DNA from: Fimbriimonadaceae bacterium
GTDB lineage: Bacteria > Armatimonadota > Fimbriimonadia > Fimbriimonadales > Fimbriimonadaceae
Direction: 5' to 3'
Assembly (NCBI GenBank): GCA_019638775.1
Contig: JAHBTD010000002.1
Location: 1,097,334-1,161,333 of the forward strand
DNA length: 64,000 nt
In this document: positions 8,033 through 17,255 of the stretch, in pieces
Layout of the letters: each line of letters starts with the position of its first letter
Numbering within the stretch: position 1 is the first letter of the stretch
Made by a program: the position numbers and the translations under genes
Notes under the pieces: generated by a model
The model's database searches: none
Told to the model about the DNA's origin: nothing
The model's input: the letters and a program-made list of their open reading frames with translations, nothing else

Positions 8033-8630
8033 CGGACTCGGCGGCAATCGAAGACGTTCTTTCGGTTTGTTTTGCTTGCGAAAGAACAAGGTTCTCAAAA
8101 TGTTGAGCCCCCTCTGGGCTTGAGGGGGCTTGCTCAACAGGAGGTGCCGAAAGCACCCCAATCCTTCGTATTGTCAATGGACCGGTTCATCCCGATCTCT
8201 GCCTTCTGACCTTAGAAAGACGGGCGCCTTCCAGGCCGCACGGCGATGTCCACATGTTCTTCTTGCCTTCACTACAGCTTTGTAGTTCCAGCACCGCAAC
8301 TCATCCTGCTCAACATCAGTCTGAGTCATGGCGACTCTCGCTCGTCTACGGGGTTAGCTGTCGGGTTCAGGCCAAGAGTTGCCTTTGGAAGGTCCATTCC
8401 CTTCCGTTCACCCCAAAGGTTCGGTTCCCCCGCTCCCTCACGAATGAGGGACTAAACGTTGGCATTGCAGCCTTACATATTGTAGTAGGGTTTTGAGTCG
8501 ATTTAGTTCCCCAAAACGCGAACTTTATCGAAAAAACCAAACGTTGGGATATTTGGCAGATCAAGAAGGTCTCGGATCGGTAAAATCGGAAGGTTGCCGG
8601 AGCGCTCCGCTCCGCTCTCCAAGGATCGCC
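8033..8630. other. 598-base region without a recognised gene
   Basis: No convincing CDS. It holds three hairpins: one near 8113-8143 (GAGCCCCCTC paired with GAGGGGGCTT, perhaps a terminator of the marR-type gene, though without a T tract), a CCTTTGG/CCAAAGG pair around 8382-8419, and a perfect seven-base-pair hairpin at 8434-8451. I looked for tmRNA, RNase P, SRP and 6S signatures and saw none. The end of the region carries the sucD leader with a purine-rich AAGGAT before the ATG. Confidence 0.4.
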
Positions 8631-9518
8631 ATGTCTATTCTCGTCGACAAGAATTCCCGCGTAATCGTCTGTGGCATGACCGGCCGCGAAGGCAGTTTTC
8701 ACACCGAACAGATGATCCAGTACGGCACCCAAGTGGTTGCCGGAGTCACCCCCGGTAAGGGTGGAACACAGCACCTTGGCGTTCCTGTTTTCGACTCTGT
8801 CGCCGATGCCGTTGCCGCAACGGGCGCAAATGCAGGTCTTATCTTTGTTCCGCCTCCATTCGCTGCCGATTCGGTACTGGAGTGCGAAGCGGCTGGGCTT
8901 CCTTTTGTATCCCTAATCACCGAAGGCATCCCCACACAAGACATGGTTCGTGTCACAAATCGACTCAAAGCGAACGGGACGACAAAGCTTCTCGGCGGCA
9001 ACTGCGCAGGCATCATCACCCCCGGCGAATGCAAGATGGGCATCATGCCTGGACATATCTTTAAGCCAGGCCCGATCGGTTTGGTTAGCCGCAGCGGAAC
9101 CTTAACTTACGAAATCGTTTGGGAATTGACGCGCGCGGACCTCGGTCAGACAACGTGCGTTGGAATCGGCGGCGACCCCGTCCCAGGCATGCGCTTCATC
9201 GACGTTATGCGATTGTTTGAAGCGGACCCGGCGACGAAGGCCGTCGTCATGGTTGGCGAGATCGGCGGCTCCGACGAAGAGACCGCTGCTGAGTACATCA
9301 AGTCGATGACCAAGCCCGTGGTCTCATTCATCTCTGGGCGGACAGCCCCTCCCGGCAAGCGCATGGGCCACGCTGGCGCCATCATCTCGGGTGGCAAAGG
9401 CACGCCGCAGTCGAAAGTGGATGCCCTGCTCGGCGCGGGCGCAGCTGTTGCCGACAAAACGAGCGAAGTTCCAGGATTAGTTAAAGAAGCCCTCGATAAA
9501 CTAAGCATTCGGCTGTAA
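8631..9518 (+). CDS. sucD: Succinyl-CoA synthetase alpha subunit
   Basis: 295 residues, full length. It forms succinyl phosphate and succinyl-CoA together with the beta subunit in the TCA cycle. Visible parts are the CoA-binding Rossmann domain ([18 protein letters not shown], residues 11-28; GVTPGKGG), the [10 protein letters not shown] loop, and the phosphorylated active-site His in [13 protein letters not shown] near residue 245. I chose [10 protein letters not shown] at 8631 because the 46 residues upstream in the same frame are not family-like. The partner gene sucC is not adjacent, which is unusual, since sucCD normally form an operon. Confidence 0.95.
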   Translation: MSILVDKNSRVIVCGMTGREGSFHTEQMIQYGTQVVAGVTPGKGGTQHLGVPVFDSVADAVAATGANAGLIFVPPPFAADSVLECEAAGLPFVSLITEGIPTQDMVRVTNRLKANGTTKLLGGNCAGIITPGECKMGIMPGHIFKPGPIGLVSRSGTLTYEIVWELTRADLGQTTCVGIGGDPVPGMRFIDVMRLFEADPATKAVVMVGEIGGSDEETAAEYIKSMTKPVVSFISGRTAPPGKRMGHAGAIISGGKGTPQSKVDALLGAGAAVADKTSEVPGLVKEALDKLSIRL

Positions 9519-9527
9519 ACTCTACAT

Positions 9528-10202
9528 ATGTGCAAAGTTCGGATACTACTAGCGCTCCTTGCGCTGGTTATGGTGATCGGTGGGTGCGGCCAAAAGGAAG
9601 AAAAGGCGACGCTGTCGGCAAGCGCCGGTTCAGCTGATTTTCCGGCCGCTGAGTGGCAAGACGTATCTCACTCGACCTTCTCTATGAAGCTCCCAACAGG
9701 TTGGAAAATCCTTGACCTGACTTCAGAAGAGTTTGATTCTATGGTCAAAAGCATGGTCGATTCGAATCCAAACTTTAAGTCTGTTGAGCCAACAATCAGA
9801 CAATTGAAGACTCAAGGCCAGATGAAGATGATGGCTTTTGATGTAAGCACGGCGCACACAGGATTCACCGATAACGTAAACGTCATTATCTCTCCCTCCC
9901 CAACTCCTATCAAATTTGATGAAATTGCCAAGCGAAATCGAGATACGATGGCGGCGATGCTTGGCACCGATGCGGCTCTTGACTATAGCGAGGTGAACTT
10001 ACCAGCAGGCAAGTTTGCTCGAATCAAGTATTCGATGCCTATGAATACTCCTTCAGGAGGTCAATTCATGGTCCAAGGCATGGCATTTGTCACGGCTAAA
10101 GACAACAATGAGGTGGTCTTTACCTTTTCAGCCACTGACACATCTGCCAACGCTATGGAAAAGGCAGCTGACAAAGCAATGACGTCAGTTAAGCTGAAAT
10201 AG
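9528..10202 (+). CDS. Lipoprotein of a tandem PsbP/DcrB-like family (copy 1)
   Basis: 224 residues. A signal peptide ([20 protein letters not shown]) ends in a good lipobox, so the protein is lipid-anchored outside the cytoplasm. The mature part opens with the pattern '[18 protein letters not shown]', typical of the PsbP/DcrB-like fold, and ends with a conserved [16 protein letters not shown]. It is the first of three tandem paralogues (next at 10230 and 10952) sharing the (P)AGKFARI segment and the C-terminal helix. It begins nine bases after the sucD stop and could be read through from it. Function unknown. Confidence 0.8.
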   Translation: MCKVRILLALLALVMVIGGCGQKEEKATLSASAGSADFPAAEWQDVSHSTFSMKLPTGWKILDLTSEEFDSMVKSMVDSNPNFKSVEPTIRQLKTQGQMKMMAFDVSTAHTGFTDNVNVIISPSPTPIKFDEIAKRNRDTMAAMLGTDAALDYSEVNLPAGKFARIKYSMPMNTPSGGQFMVQGMAFVTAKDNNEVVFTFSATDTSANAMEKAADKAMTSVKLK

Positions 10203-10229
10203 GCCTCATAGAAGCTGTAGAATTCGGTT

Positions 10230-10919
10230 ATGCGTAACATAACCACCGTCATTGCTGCGGGGCTTGCTGTACTCGTCTGCGGCTGTAATAGCAACTCTGG
10301 AGCAGGTGGCACGCAGGATTATGCACGGGACGAGCGCCCCTTTGCCGTGATGGAGGCTGCCAACCTCCCGGAAGGCAAATGGACCGAATTCGGTTCGAGT
10401 TCATGCTCTATCAAGCTGCCCAAAGATTGGAAGAGCTTCGATCTCAACCAATCGGACATTGAGGCCGTTCTTGTCGAAGCAGAAACAAGCAACCCCGCTT
10501 TCAAGGGAATGGCGCTTTCCCTCCTTGACGCAAAGGAGCACGGAGGCCTGCAACTCTTTGCTCTTGACCCAAAAGACGTGGATGGGTTTAGCGACAACAT
10601 GAGCATCGTCATGCTGGATGCACCTGCCAATGTCAAGATGGACGACGCCATCAAGATTGGTAAGGAAGAGATTCTGAGCATTGCCAGCGGGACGATTGAG
10701 TACGCGGAGGTTCAGCCACCCGCCGGGAAGTTCGCTCGCATCGAATACACAAGCATGAGGAAGGGGCGCGGCGGTGAAGACGTTAAGCTCGCATCGTGGG
10801 CTTATCTTGGACTCCACAACGGCAAAATGGTGACGATCACCTTTTCGGCAATCTACAGCCGCGCTGCCGAGATGGAGAAAATTGCCGACAGCGCGATCAC
10901 TTCCTTTAAGATGAAGTGA
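10230..10919 (+). CDS. Lipoprotein of a tandem PsbP/DcrB-like family (copy 2)
   Basis: 229 residues with a lipobox leader (MRNITTVIAAGLAVLVCGC). The body repeats the pattern of its neighbours: [39 protein letters not shown] and a final MEKIADSAITSFKMK. It probably sits in the envelope as a lipoprotein. It lies 27 bases after copy 1 and 32 bases before copy 3, so the three are likely one transcript. Divergence in the middle part suggests an old duplication with separate binding roles, which is an inference. No catalytic residues stand out. Confidence 0.8.
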   Translation: MRNITTVIAAGLAVLVCGCNSNSGAGGTQDYARDERPFAVMEAANLPEGKWTEFGSSSCSIKLPKDWKSFDLNQSDIEAVLVEAETSNPAFKGMALSLLDAKEHGGLQLFALDPKDVDGFSDNMSIVMLDAPANVKMDDAIKIGKEEILSIASGTIEYAEVQPPAGKFARIEYTSMRKGRGGEDVKLASWAYLGLHNGKMVTITFSAIYSRAAEMEKIADSAITSFKMK

Positions 10920-10951
10920 CACATAAGGACCATGGAAAAAGTGTCGAGCCT

Positions 10952-11602
10952 ATGAAGCTACTCAAATCGACTGTCGTCATTGCGATCTTAACAATTCTTG
11001 TCACGGGCTGCGGATGCAGCGGCAATCCTGATCTCAACACGAAAAACTGGCAGGAGATAAACAGCGAAGAATTCACTATCAAGATTCCAGCATCGTGGAT
11101 GACTCGGAACAGCGCCGATCCAAACATTGATGAACGCCTTAATCAAGCAGCGCAACTCAATCCAGGCCTAGAAGAAATCAAATCTCAACGGGACGAGCTT
11201 GTCAGGACTGGAGCTATCAAGCTTTCGGCGCATCGGACCGACAATCCCGACGATGGCTACAACGATGGCTGTAGTGTAGTCATTGAAGAGGCCGAGACGA
11301 GCTGGACTCTGAGTGGGAATGTTGAAGAGACCAAACAGGCGATGCGACCCTTCTTAGCGCCTGGTAGTGAGTTTGAATACTCTGAGAAGGACTATCCAGC
11401 TGGCAAGTTTGGGATCCTGAAGTCCAAGATTTGGATATCTACGCCAAGTGGAGGAAAGGTGACCACCGCCTTTTGTATGTTTATGGCTTTGGCCAACGGC
11501 AAGTCTGTCACGATCACTTTTGCAGCGGGCGAAAAGCGTAAAGCTGATATCGAGAAAATCGCCGATGAGGCGATGAAGACCTTTAAGCTCAACAGCCCTT
11601 GA
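10952..11602 (+). CDS. Lipoprotein of a tandem PsbP/DcrB-like family (copy 3)
   Basis: 216 residues from the ATG at 10952 (MKLLKSTVVIAILTILVTGC), chosen over the upstream 10916 start because it opens the signal peptide, whose lipobox ends VTGC. Shared family marks are WQEINSEEFTIKIPASWMT, YPAGKFGILKSKIW, KSVTITFAAGE and IEKIADEAMKTFKL. The third copy is the most diverged and has extra Cys residues (CGCSG) right after the lipid anchor. A cysteine desulfurase gene follows 39 bases later. Function unknown. Confidence 0.8.
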   Translation: MKLLKSTVVIAILTILVTGCGCSGNPDLNTKNWQEINSEEFTIKIPASWMTRNSADPNIDERLNQAAQLNPGLEEIKSQRDELVRTGAIKLSAHRTDNPDDGYNDGCSVVIEEAETSWTLSGNVEETKQAMRPFLAPGSEFEYSEKDYPAGKFGILKSKIWISTPSGGKVTTAFCMFMALANGKSVTITFAAGEKRKADIEKIADEAMKTFKLNSP

Positions 11603-11641
11603 TTTGTAGCAAGGATTCTATCAATCAGCCAAACTTAATCT

Positions 11642-12718
11642 GTGAGCAGCGCTGATCGCTATTTCGACTACGCGGCGACTACCCCAGTTGACCCCCGCGT
11701 GCTTGAGTCGATGCTTCCCTACTTCAAGGAAGATTTCGGGAATGCGAACTCCATTCATGGGTTTGGGCAACGAGCACACTCCGCCGTTGAACATGCTCGT
11801 GAGCAGGTGGCAAAGCTCATCGGTGCAGAAGACCCCAGCGAAATCTTCTTTACTTCAGGCGCAACCGAAGCCAATAACTGGGTTTTAAGATCGTTCGAGA
11901 CCGGATATGTGAGTCCGTTTGAGCATAGCTCGATGCGCGAGCCTGCATTAGACCACGGTTTCTCTTTCCTCACAAACGATGGTTGGGATTTGAATGCCCC
12001 GAGCGCGGCCTCTTTCATTAGCGTGATGCTTGTGAACAACGAGACCGGAGCGATCCTTGACCCGACCGCACTTCGAAAAAGCGCGGCATTTCTCCACTCT
12101 GATATCACGCAAGCCGTCGGCAAAATTCACGTTGATGTACAGGCTCTTGATCTGGATACTGCATCCATGAGCGCCCACAAACTTTATGGACCGAAGGGGA
12201 TCGGCGCTCTGTACCTGCGCGGAGGGACATCTCTGCGACCGTTCATCTTAGGTGGCGAACAAGAGCAGGGTCTTCGCGGTGGGACTCTCAACGTTCCCGG
12301 CATCGTCGGCTTTGGAAAAGCCGCCGAGATTGCCATTGACGAACGCCTAGAGGATGAGCGACGCGCCCAGGCTCTACAAAAGAGCCTCATCGAGGAACTG
12401 TCGAAGTCCTCTGAAGTGCAGGTTAATCGACCCTCGACAAGCTCGCCGTTTATCCTCAGCGTTTCGTTTGGAGGGCTGCAGGGAGAGACAATGGTGGTCG
12501 AGGCGGACAGCCGGGGATTTGCCATAAGCAGTGGCGCAGCGTGCAGTTCGCGGTCCACCGAGCCGAGCCACGTACTCACGGCCTTGGGCCTAGTGGACTA
12601 CTGGCTAAAAGGTACAGTTCGAATAAGCTTGGGCCGATTTACGACTGAATCTGCGGTTTTTGAACTTGCGAGAACTCTAAATGAGATCGCAGGAACGATT
12701 CGACGCATGAGTCTGTAG
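11642..12718 (+). CDS. Cysteine desulfurase (NifS/IscS family)
   Basis: 358 residues, aminotransferase class V, a PLP enzyme that takes sulfur from cysteine for Fe-S cluster or tRNA thiolation work. Visible are YFDYAATTPVDPRV (7-20), TSGATEANN (71-79), the PLP lysine Lys180 in SAHKLYGPKG, GGEQEQGLRGGTLNV (204-218), and the persulfide Cys301 in SSGAACSSRS. It is somewhat short for the family; the segment around residues 88-125 is reduced. The start is GTG (GTGAGCAGC); no ATG fits. No Fe-S scaffold gene or thiI/mnmA is next to it, so the sulfur acceptor is unknown. Confidence 0.92.
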   Translation: MSSADRYFDYAATTPVDPRVLESMLPYFKEDFGNANSIHGFGQRAHSAVEHAREQVAKLIGAEDPSEIFFTSGATEANNWVLRSFETGYVSPFEHSSMREPALDHGFSFLTNDGWDLNAPSAASFISVMLVNNETGAILDPTALRKSAAFLHSDITQAVGKIHVDVQALDLDTASMSAHKLYGPKGIGALYLRGGTSLRPFILGGEQEQGLRGGTLNVPGIVGFGKAAEIAIDERLEDERRAQALQKSLIEELSKSSEVQVNRPSTSSPFILSVSFGGLQGETMVVEADSRGFAISSGAACSSRSTEPSHVLTALGLVDYWLKGTVRISLGRFTTESAVFELARTLNEIAGTIRRMSL

Positions 12719-12830
12719 AAGTTATTGCAACAGGTTGCCCTGTTGTCGCCGTCTTAATACTCGGTGGCATAAAGATTGCAACCTGAGATTTATGCCGCGC
12801 ACTCGACGAAGCGTGCGCTCGGTTGCCTGC

Positions 12831-12859
12831 TTGACAGCCGACCTCCGATGTGTTACCGT
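12831..12859 (+). promoter_or_regulatory. Putative promoter of the sigma factor gene
   Basis: TTGACA (12831-12836), 17 bases, then TACCGT (12854-12859), in the 266-base gap before the sigma factor gene. The -35 is a perfect match and the spacing ideal; the -10 is weak. The leader would be about 120 bases. A GGAGGA lies at 12968-12973, 12 bases or so before the ATG. Confidence 0.45.
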
Positions 12860-12984
12860 ATCTTAGTAGACAGTAAGAACGAGAACCCGCACGCGCCTCA
12901 CAGCACTGCGACGACCTGTTACATTGCGGCCACGCCCCGGAAGAGTATGAGCAATTTGAATATTTTGGAGGACTATACCCCCTG

Positions 12985-14151
12985 ATGCCTGGAGAAAACG
13001 CAGTAGTGACACAACCGCGCCGAGGTCGAGCGATCACCGTTCGCACCCCCGGTCGACATACCTTTGCTGAGGCCGCAAACACACGGCAGCTCGCAGAGGA
13101 GTTCGGCTCTGAGCCGGTTGACGAAGATCTGTTAGAGATCGAAACGGGGGATGAGGAGCCCGACGAGCCGGAAGCGCCGGCACATCACGACGACAGCGAA
13201 GAGCTTGAGATGTGGATGCGCCAGACTCGGCGCGCTCAACTGCTGACTCCTGAGCAAGAGGTCCACCTCGCCATGCTCGTGCAAGCACACGAGATGCTTA
13301 TGAAGGACAACACGCAGCAGCTGCTTCGTCTGCTTCACCGAGGCGAGATGGCCCAGTTCGGGATGCCCGAAACGGTCACCCCGGAGCTTCGCGAGCACAT
13401 CACACGCCAGGGGTTTGGCGCAAAGAAGATTCTCATCGAGTCGAACCTTCGCTTGGTCGTATCCATCGCGAAGAAGTACAACGCTCGTGGTATCCCGCTT
13501 GCCGACCTGATTCAAGAAGGCAACCTTGGTCTTATCCGTGCCGTTGAAAAGTTCGACTGGTCGAAGGGCTTCCGCTTCTCCACCTACGCGACGTGGTGGA
13601 TTCGCCGAGCTATCGCCCGAGCCATCATTAACCAGGGACGCACGATCCGTATTCCGGTGTATGTGGCTGAGCTTATCAACAAAGTTGTGAAGACGGCGAG
13701 CCGTCTGCAGCAAGAGATGCAGCGCGAACCTACCGAGGAAGAGATCTCACGCGAGGTTGGCCTGTCGGTTGACCGCGTACGCGAGATGATGCGTGTAGCC
13801 GTAGAGCCGATCTCCCTGGAAACGCCGGTTGGTGAGAAGGACAATAGCTCGATTGGAGACTTTATTCAATCGACAAACATGCCTACACCAACTGATGTCA
13901 CCTGGAGTCTAATCCGACGTGAAGAGATCGACGGCATTCTCGGTCGGCTGACCGGACGTGAGCGCGATGTGGTTCGCCTGCGATTTGGGCTTGACGACGG
14001 ACGCTCTCGAACTCTCGAAGAGGTCGGCGCTGAGTTGAACGTGACCCGTGAGCGTGTAAGGCAGATTGAGTTGCGAGCGATGAAGAAGCTCCGACACATC
14101 GGTCAAGAACTTGCCGCGCAGGGCTTCATCATCACGCAAACACCAACATAA
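12985..14151 (+). CDS. rpoD: Primary-type RNA polymerase sigma-70 factor
   Basis: 388 residues, cytoplasmic, directing RNA polymerase to promoters. An acidic N-terminal stretch of about 70 residues replaces a full region 1.1. Region 1.2 starts at [12 protein letters not shown] (about 69-105); region 2 spans about 145-225 with [38 protein letters not shown] and [16 protein letters not shown]; region 3 is about 230-300; region 4 has [14 protein letters not shown] (326-339) and the helix-turn-helix [20 protein letters not shown]. This set marks a group 1 or 2 sigma factor; whether it is the only primary sigma cannot be told here. A strong terminator follows. Confidence 0.9.
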   Translation: MPGENAVVTQPRRGRAITVRTPGRHTFAEAANTRQLAEEFGSEPVDEDLLEIETGDEEPDEPEAPAHHDDSEELEMWMRQTRRAQLLTPEQEVHLAMLVQAHEMLMKDNTQQLLRLLHRGEMAQFGMPETVTPELREHITRQGFGAKKILIESNLRLVVSIAKKYNARGIPLADLIQEGNLGLIRAVEKFDWSKGFRFSTYATWWIRRAIARAIINQGRTIRIPVYVAELINKVVKTASRLQQEMQREPTEEEISREVGLSVDRVREMMRVAVEPISLETPVGEKDNSSIGDFIQSTNMPTPTDVTWSLIRREEIDGILGRLTGRERDVVRLRFGLDDGRSRTLEEVGAELNVTRERVRQIELRAMKKLRHIGQELAAQGFIITQTPT

Positions 14152-14170
14152 GGTCATGTAACTGAGATCA

Positions 14171-14206
14171 AAAAACCATACCAAGAAAACGGTATGGTTT
14201 TTTGTT
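14171..14206 (+). terminator. Rho-independent terminator after the sigma factor gene
   Basis: A perfect ten-base-pair stem AAACCATACC/GGTATGGTTT (14173-14182 and 14191-14200) with an eight-base loop, followed by TTTGTTATTT. It lies 20 bases after the stop codon. Confidence 0.92.
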
Positions 14207-14301
14207 ATTTATTTCGCATGTTCTTTTGGAATCTGCCATTCTCCACAAGCGATGAGTTCTATTCGCTATACTAACTGAGGGCATTTACTTACGTTTGGGT
14301 T

Positions 14302-16791
14302 ATGGGAACAACGGTACACATCCTAGTCGTTGAGGACAACGAGGACGAAGCGTTCTTGCTTATTCACGAGTTGAAGCGTGCGGGATACGACGTAGTTTGG
14401 AAGCGCGTCGATACACCGGATGCCATGCGCCAGGCTTTGACTGAGCAAAAGTGGGACGTTATCACTTCCGACCATAAAATGCCTCGCTTCAGCGCTCCTG
14501 AAGCCCTCCGACTGGCGAAGGAAGTGGCCCCAGAGATTCCCGTTATTATCGTTTCTGGGGAGATCGATCTTGATCTTGCTGTTAGCTTGTTGAAAGACGG
14601 GGCGATCGATTACGTTCAAAAAGATAAGCTCCCCCTTGCCGTCCCGAGCATCGCAAACGCCTTAGAAATCATCAATCGAAGACGTGCCGGAGTCTATACC
14701 GAAGAGGAAGTCCGCGCCCTGTCCGAGCGGCTCCTTCTTGCCACAAGTGCCACCGGAGTCGGCATTTGGGAATACCGACCAAGTACAAATGAGGCCTTCT
14801 GGGACAATACCGTTTACCGAAACTTTGGATATGACGAACCACCGGATATCCCGCCATTAGCGCTGTTTCGGAAACATGTCCACGAAGAGGACTATGATCG
14901 CATTCTCAACACTTTTAAGGGTGCGATAACAGACGAAACGAACTACGACACAGAGTTTCGTATTACGACGCGTGACGGCCGCAACCGCGTTATTCAGGCT
15001 AAAAGCTTTATTGAGCGCGACAACAACGGCAATGTTATTCGCATAGTTGGCACTGACTTAGATATTACAGAACTTCGACAAGCGATTAACGAAAAACACT
15101 CTATAGAATCATCATTTCACGAGCTTTTCCATAACTCAAAGGACGCGATCATCATCATTGAGGCTGAAGGTGTCAAGTCTGGAACGATCGTCTCCGCGAA
15201 CCCAACTGCCGCCAAAATGCATGGATATTCACCCTCCGAAATGGTGGGGATGTCTGTTCGAGACTTAAATGCTCCGACGACTTCCAGTATGGTTGAGGAG
15301 CGTATTAACGACACCCTCCAGGAGCAGCGACAAAGCTTTAACGTCGAACATATCCGTAAAGATGGCTCGACCTTCTGGCTCGAAGTCACAGCCTCTGTCA
15401 TTGAGACCGGCGGACGTAAGTTTATTCTGGGCATCGAGCGCGAGTTGCCGGAACAGCAAGATTCAGCCAGCTCTTCAAAAGATACTAGTGAAAGACTTGA
15501 GCGTCTTGCACAGATTACAAGCACCGTTGTAGGAGAGCTTTCCTTAAAGAAGCAGGCCGAGATCCTGTGCGAAGATATGCGCAAAACGTTCGGTTCAGAC
15601 GCATGCATCCTTCGACTACTTGAAGAAGAGCAACTTAACATGCTTGCTTGTGCGGGAATTCCCGAATCATCTCTGTCTAAAAGCCTTCCCGCGCGATACG
15701 GACTAGGAGAGGCCATCCTGCAATCCGGCCGAGCGGTCAGTATCGCCAACATTGCTGAGAGCCCATATGCCGTGTATCTTACGGATAACATCGGCCCTGA
15801 AGATGGCGAGCGCCGTTTTAGTTTCGTCTCTTATGCCGGTGCGCCTATTCGACTCCACAATGAGGTGCTCGGGATTATTGCGATCTTCTCTCAGACGAGA
15901 GTTCGAAACTTCTCCGAAGAAGACCTTAACCACCTTCAAATTGCCGCAAACCACATCGCTATCGCCATCGAGAATGCTCGACTCTACGATGACGTGAGGC
16001 GACAAAAGCAGGAGCTTGAGGACGAGGTCAGTGTCCGCATCGCGAAAGAAGAGGAGCTGAGACTCAATGAACAGTTGCTCGAGCGAAGGGTTCAAGAGCG
16101 AACCGCACAGCTGGAAGAAGCCAATAGAGAACTTGAGGCCTTCAGCTATTCTGTCTCTCACGACCTGCGCAGCCCAATCCGCTCAATCCAAGGTTTTAGC
16201 ACCCTCTTGATGCGCGACTACGAGTCCGTTCTTGATGAGGAGGGATTGGACTCGCTGAGGCGTGTTATCGCCGCGAGTCGCAGGCTAAACGATCTTATCG
16301 ACAGCATGCTCAGCCTTTCACGCATCGCGCGCGAAGAGCTTCACATGAAAAGCGTGAACCTCTCGGATATCGCTCACGACGTCCTCTTTGAGTTAAGAAC
16401 ACGCCACCCAGAGCGAAAAGTGGACATCACAGTGGAGCCAAAGCTAATGGCTCATTGCGACCCACGACTGATGCAGATCGCTCTTACGAACCTGATTGAT
16501 AACGCGTGGAAATTCACACAAAACGAAGCTTCGGCAAGGATTGAATGCGGACGAAAGCAGGAGCAGGGCACCGACTGTTTTTATATCCGCGACAATGGCG
16601 CGGGGTTTGACCCGGGCCAAGTAGGCAGACTCTTCGCGCCGTTTCAACGACTGCATCACGAATCGGAGTTTGAGGGCACCGGGGTGGGCCTTGCCATCGT
16701 CCATCGCGTGATCCAACGCCATGACGGGCGCATTTGGGCAGAGTCAACGCCAAGCGAAGGGACCACGTTCTACTTCACGCTTGGGCGGTAA
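14302..16791 (+). CDS. Hybrid response regulator / sensor histidine kinase (REC-PAS-PAS-GAF-HisKA-HATPase)
   Basis: 829 residues, no membrane segment. Order: receiver domain (1-125) with phospho-acceptor Asp57 in ITSDHKMPRF; a PAS domain (about 150-270); a second PAS (about 275-390) with NPTAAKMHGYSPSEMVG; GAF (about 400-555) with GLGEAILQSG; a coiled coil; HisKA with His620 in SYSVSHDLRSPIRS; and an HATPase with NLIDNAWKFT (N box), DNGAGFDP (G1) and GTGVGLAIVHRVI (G2). The arrangement with a leading REC resembles bacteriophytochrome-associated and motility-type kinases; the input is unknown, and no chromophore Cys is evident. It has its own start region after the terminator. The hsp20 gene starts 11 bases after its stop. 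Confidence 0.92.
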   Translation: MGTTVHILVVEDNEDEAFLLIHELKRAGYDVVWKRVDTPDAMRQALTEQKWDVITSDHKMPRFSAPEALRLAKEVAPEIPVIIVSGEIDLDLAVSLLKDGAIDYVQKDKLPLAVPSIANALEIINRRRAGVYTEEEVRALSERLLLATSATGVGIWEYRPSTNEAFWDNTVYRNFGYDEPPDIPPLALFRKHVHEEDYDRILNTFKGAITDETNYDTEFRITTRDGRNRVIQAKSFIERDNNGNVIRIVGTDLDITELRQAINEKHSIESSFHELFHNSKDAIIIIEAEGVKSGTIVSANPTAAKMHGYSPSEMVGMSVRDLNAPTTSSMVEERINDTLQEQRQSFNVEHIRKDGSTFWLEVTASVIETGGRKFILGIERELPEQQDSASSSKDTSERLERLAQITSTVVGELSLKKQAEILCEDMRKTFGSDACILRLLEEEQLNMLACAGIPESSLSKSLPARYGLGEAILQSGRAVSIANIAESPYAVYLTDNIGPEDGERRFSFVSYAGAPIRLHNEVLGIIAIFSQTRVRNFSEEDLNHLQIAANHIAIAIENARLYDDVRRQKQELEDEVSVRIAKEEELRLNEQLLERRVQERTAQLEEANRELEAFSYSVSHDLRSPIRSIQGFSTLLMRDYESVLDEEGLDSLRRVIAASRRLNDLIDSMLSLSRIAREELHMKSVNLSDIAHDVLFELRTRHPERKVDITVEPKLMAHCDPRLMQIALTNLIDNAWKFTQNEASARIECGRKQEQGTDCFYIRDNGAGFDPGQVGRLFAPFQRLHHESEFEGTGVGLAIVHRVIQRHDGRIWAESTPSEGTTFYFTLGR

Positions 16792-16802
16792 ACTCTTTAC
16801 CT

Positions 16803-17255
16803 ATGGCGCGCCAAAACCGGGATGAATGGCTGTGGCAAGTTATTCCCGGGCAGCTCATCCTGAGCCAGCCTGGAGTAACCGTGTCGCGCTCGATACGATC
16901 CAAAGGCATTTGGCAGCCCAGCATCGACCTGTACGAGACTCCAAAGCTGTTTGTCTTGAAAGCGGAGATTGCCGGGGTGGAACCTGACCAGGTTCAGATA
17001 CTTTACGTTCCAGGACAGCACAGCGTTTTGATACGCGGAGCGCGCGAAGAGGCAGATCCAAGTGAGGAAGTGCGAACGAGCATCCACCAGCTTGAGGTCT
17101 ATTATGGTGAGTTCGAGCGGGAGGTCCCTTTGCCGCAATGCCCCGTCGAACCCGAACAAATGCGTGCCCAGTTTCGTAACGGAATCCTATACATCGAAAT
17201 TCCAAAGGCACGCGTCCGCGTCAACCACACAAGAATCACGATTCGGAAAGTTTAA
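16803..17255 (+). CDS. Small heat-shock protein (Hsp20/alpha-crystallin)
   Basis: 150 residues. ATP-independent holdase chaperone of the cytoplasm. The alpha-crystallin domain runs from about residue 40 (PSIDLYETPKLFVLKAEIAGVEPDQVQI) to the closing FRNGILYIEIPKA (about 127-139), which has the G-I-L-like motif of the family. I chose MARQNRDEW at 16803 because the 23 residues before it are encoded inside the kinase gene. Its stop overlaps the lon start by one base (TAATG), tying a holdase to a protease, a sensible pairing for protein quality control. Confidence 0.9.
   Translation: MARQNRDEWLWQVIPGQLILSQPGVTVSRSIRSKGIWQPSIDLYETPKLFVLKAEIAGVEPDQVQILYVPGQHSVLIRGAREEADPSEEVRTSIHQLEVYYGEFEREVPLPQCPVEPEQMRAQFRNGILYIEIPKARVRVNHTRITIRKV

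Noticed and set aside
8033..8630. tmRNA, RNase P, SRP or 6S RNA gene
   Set aside because: None of the conserved core sequences of these RNAs is present on either strand.
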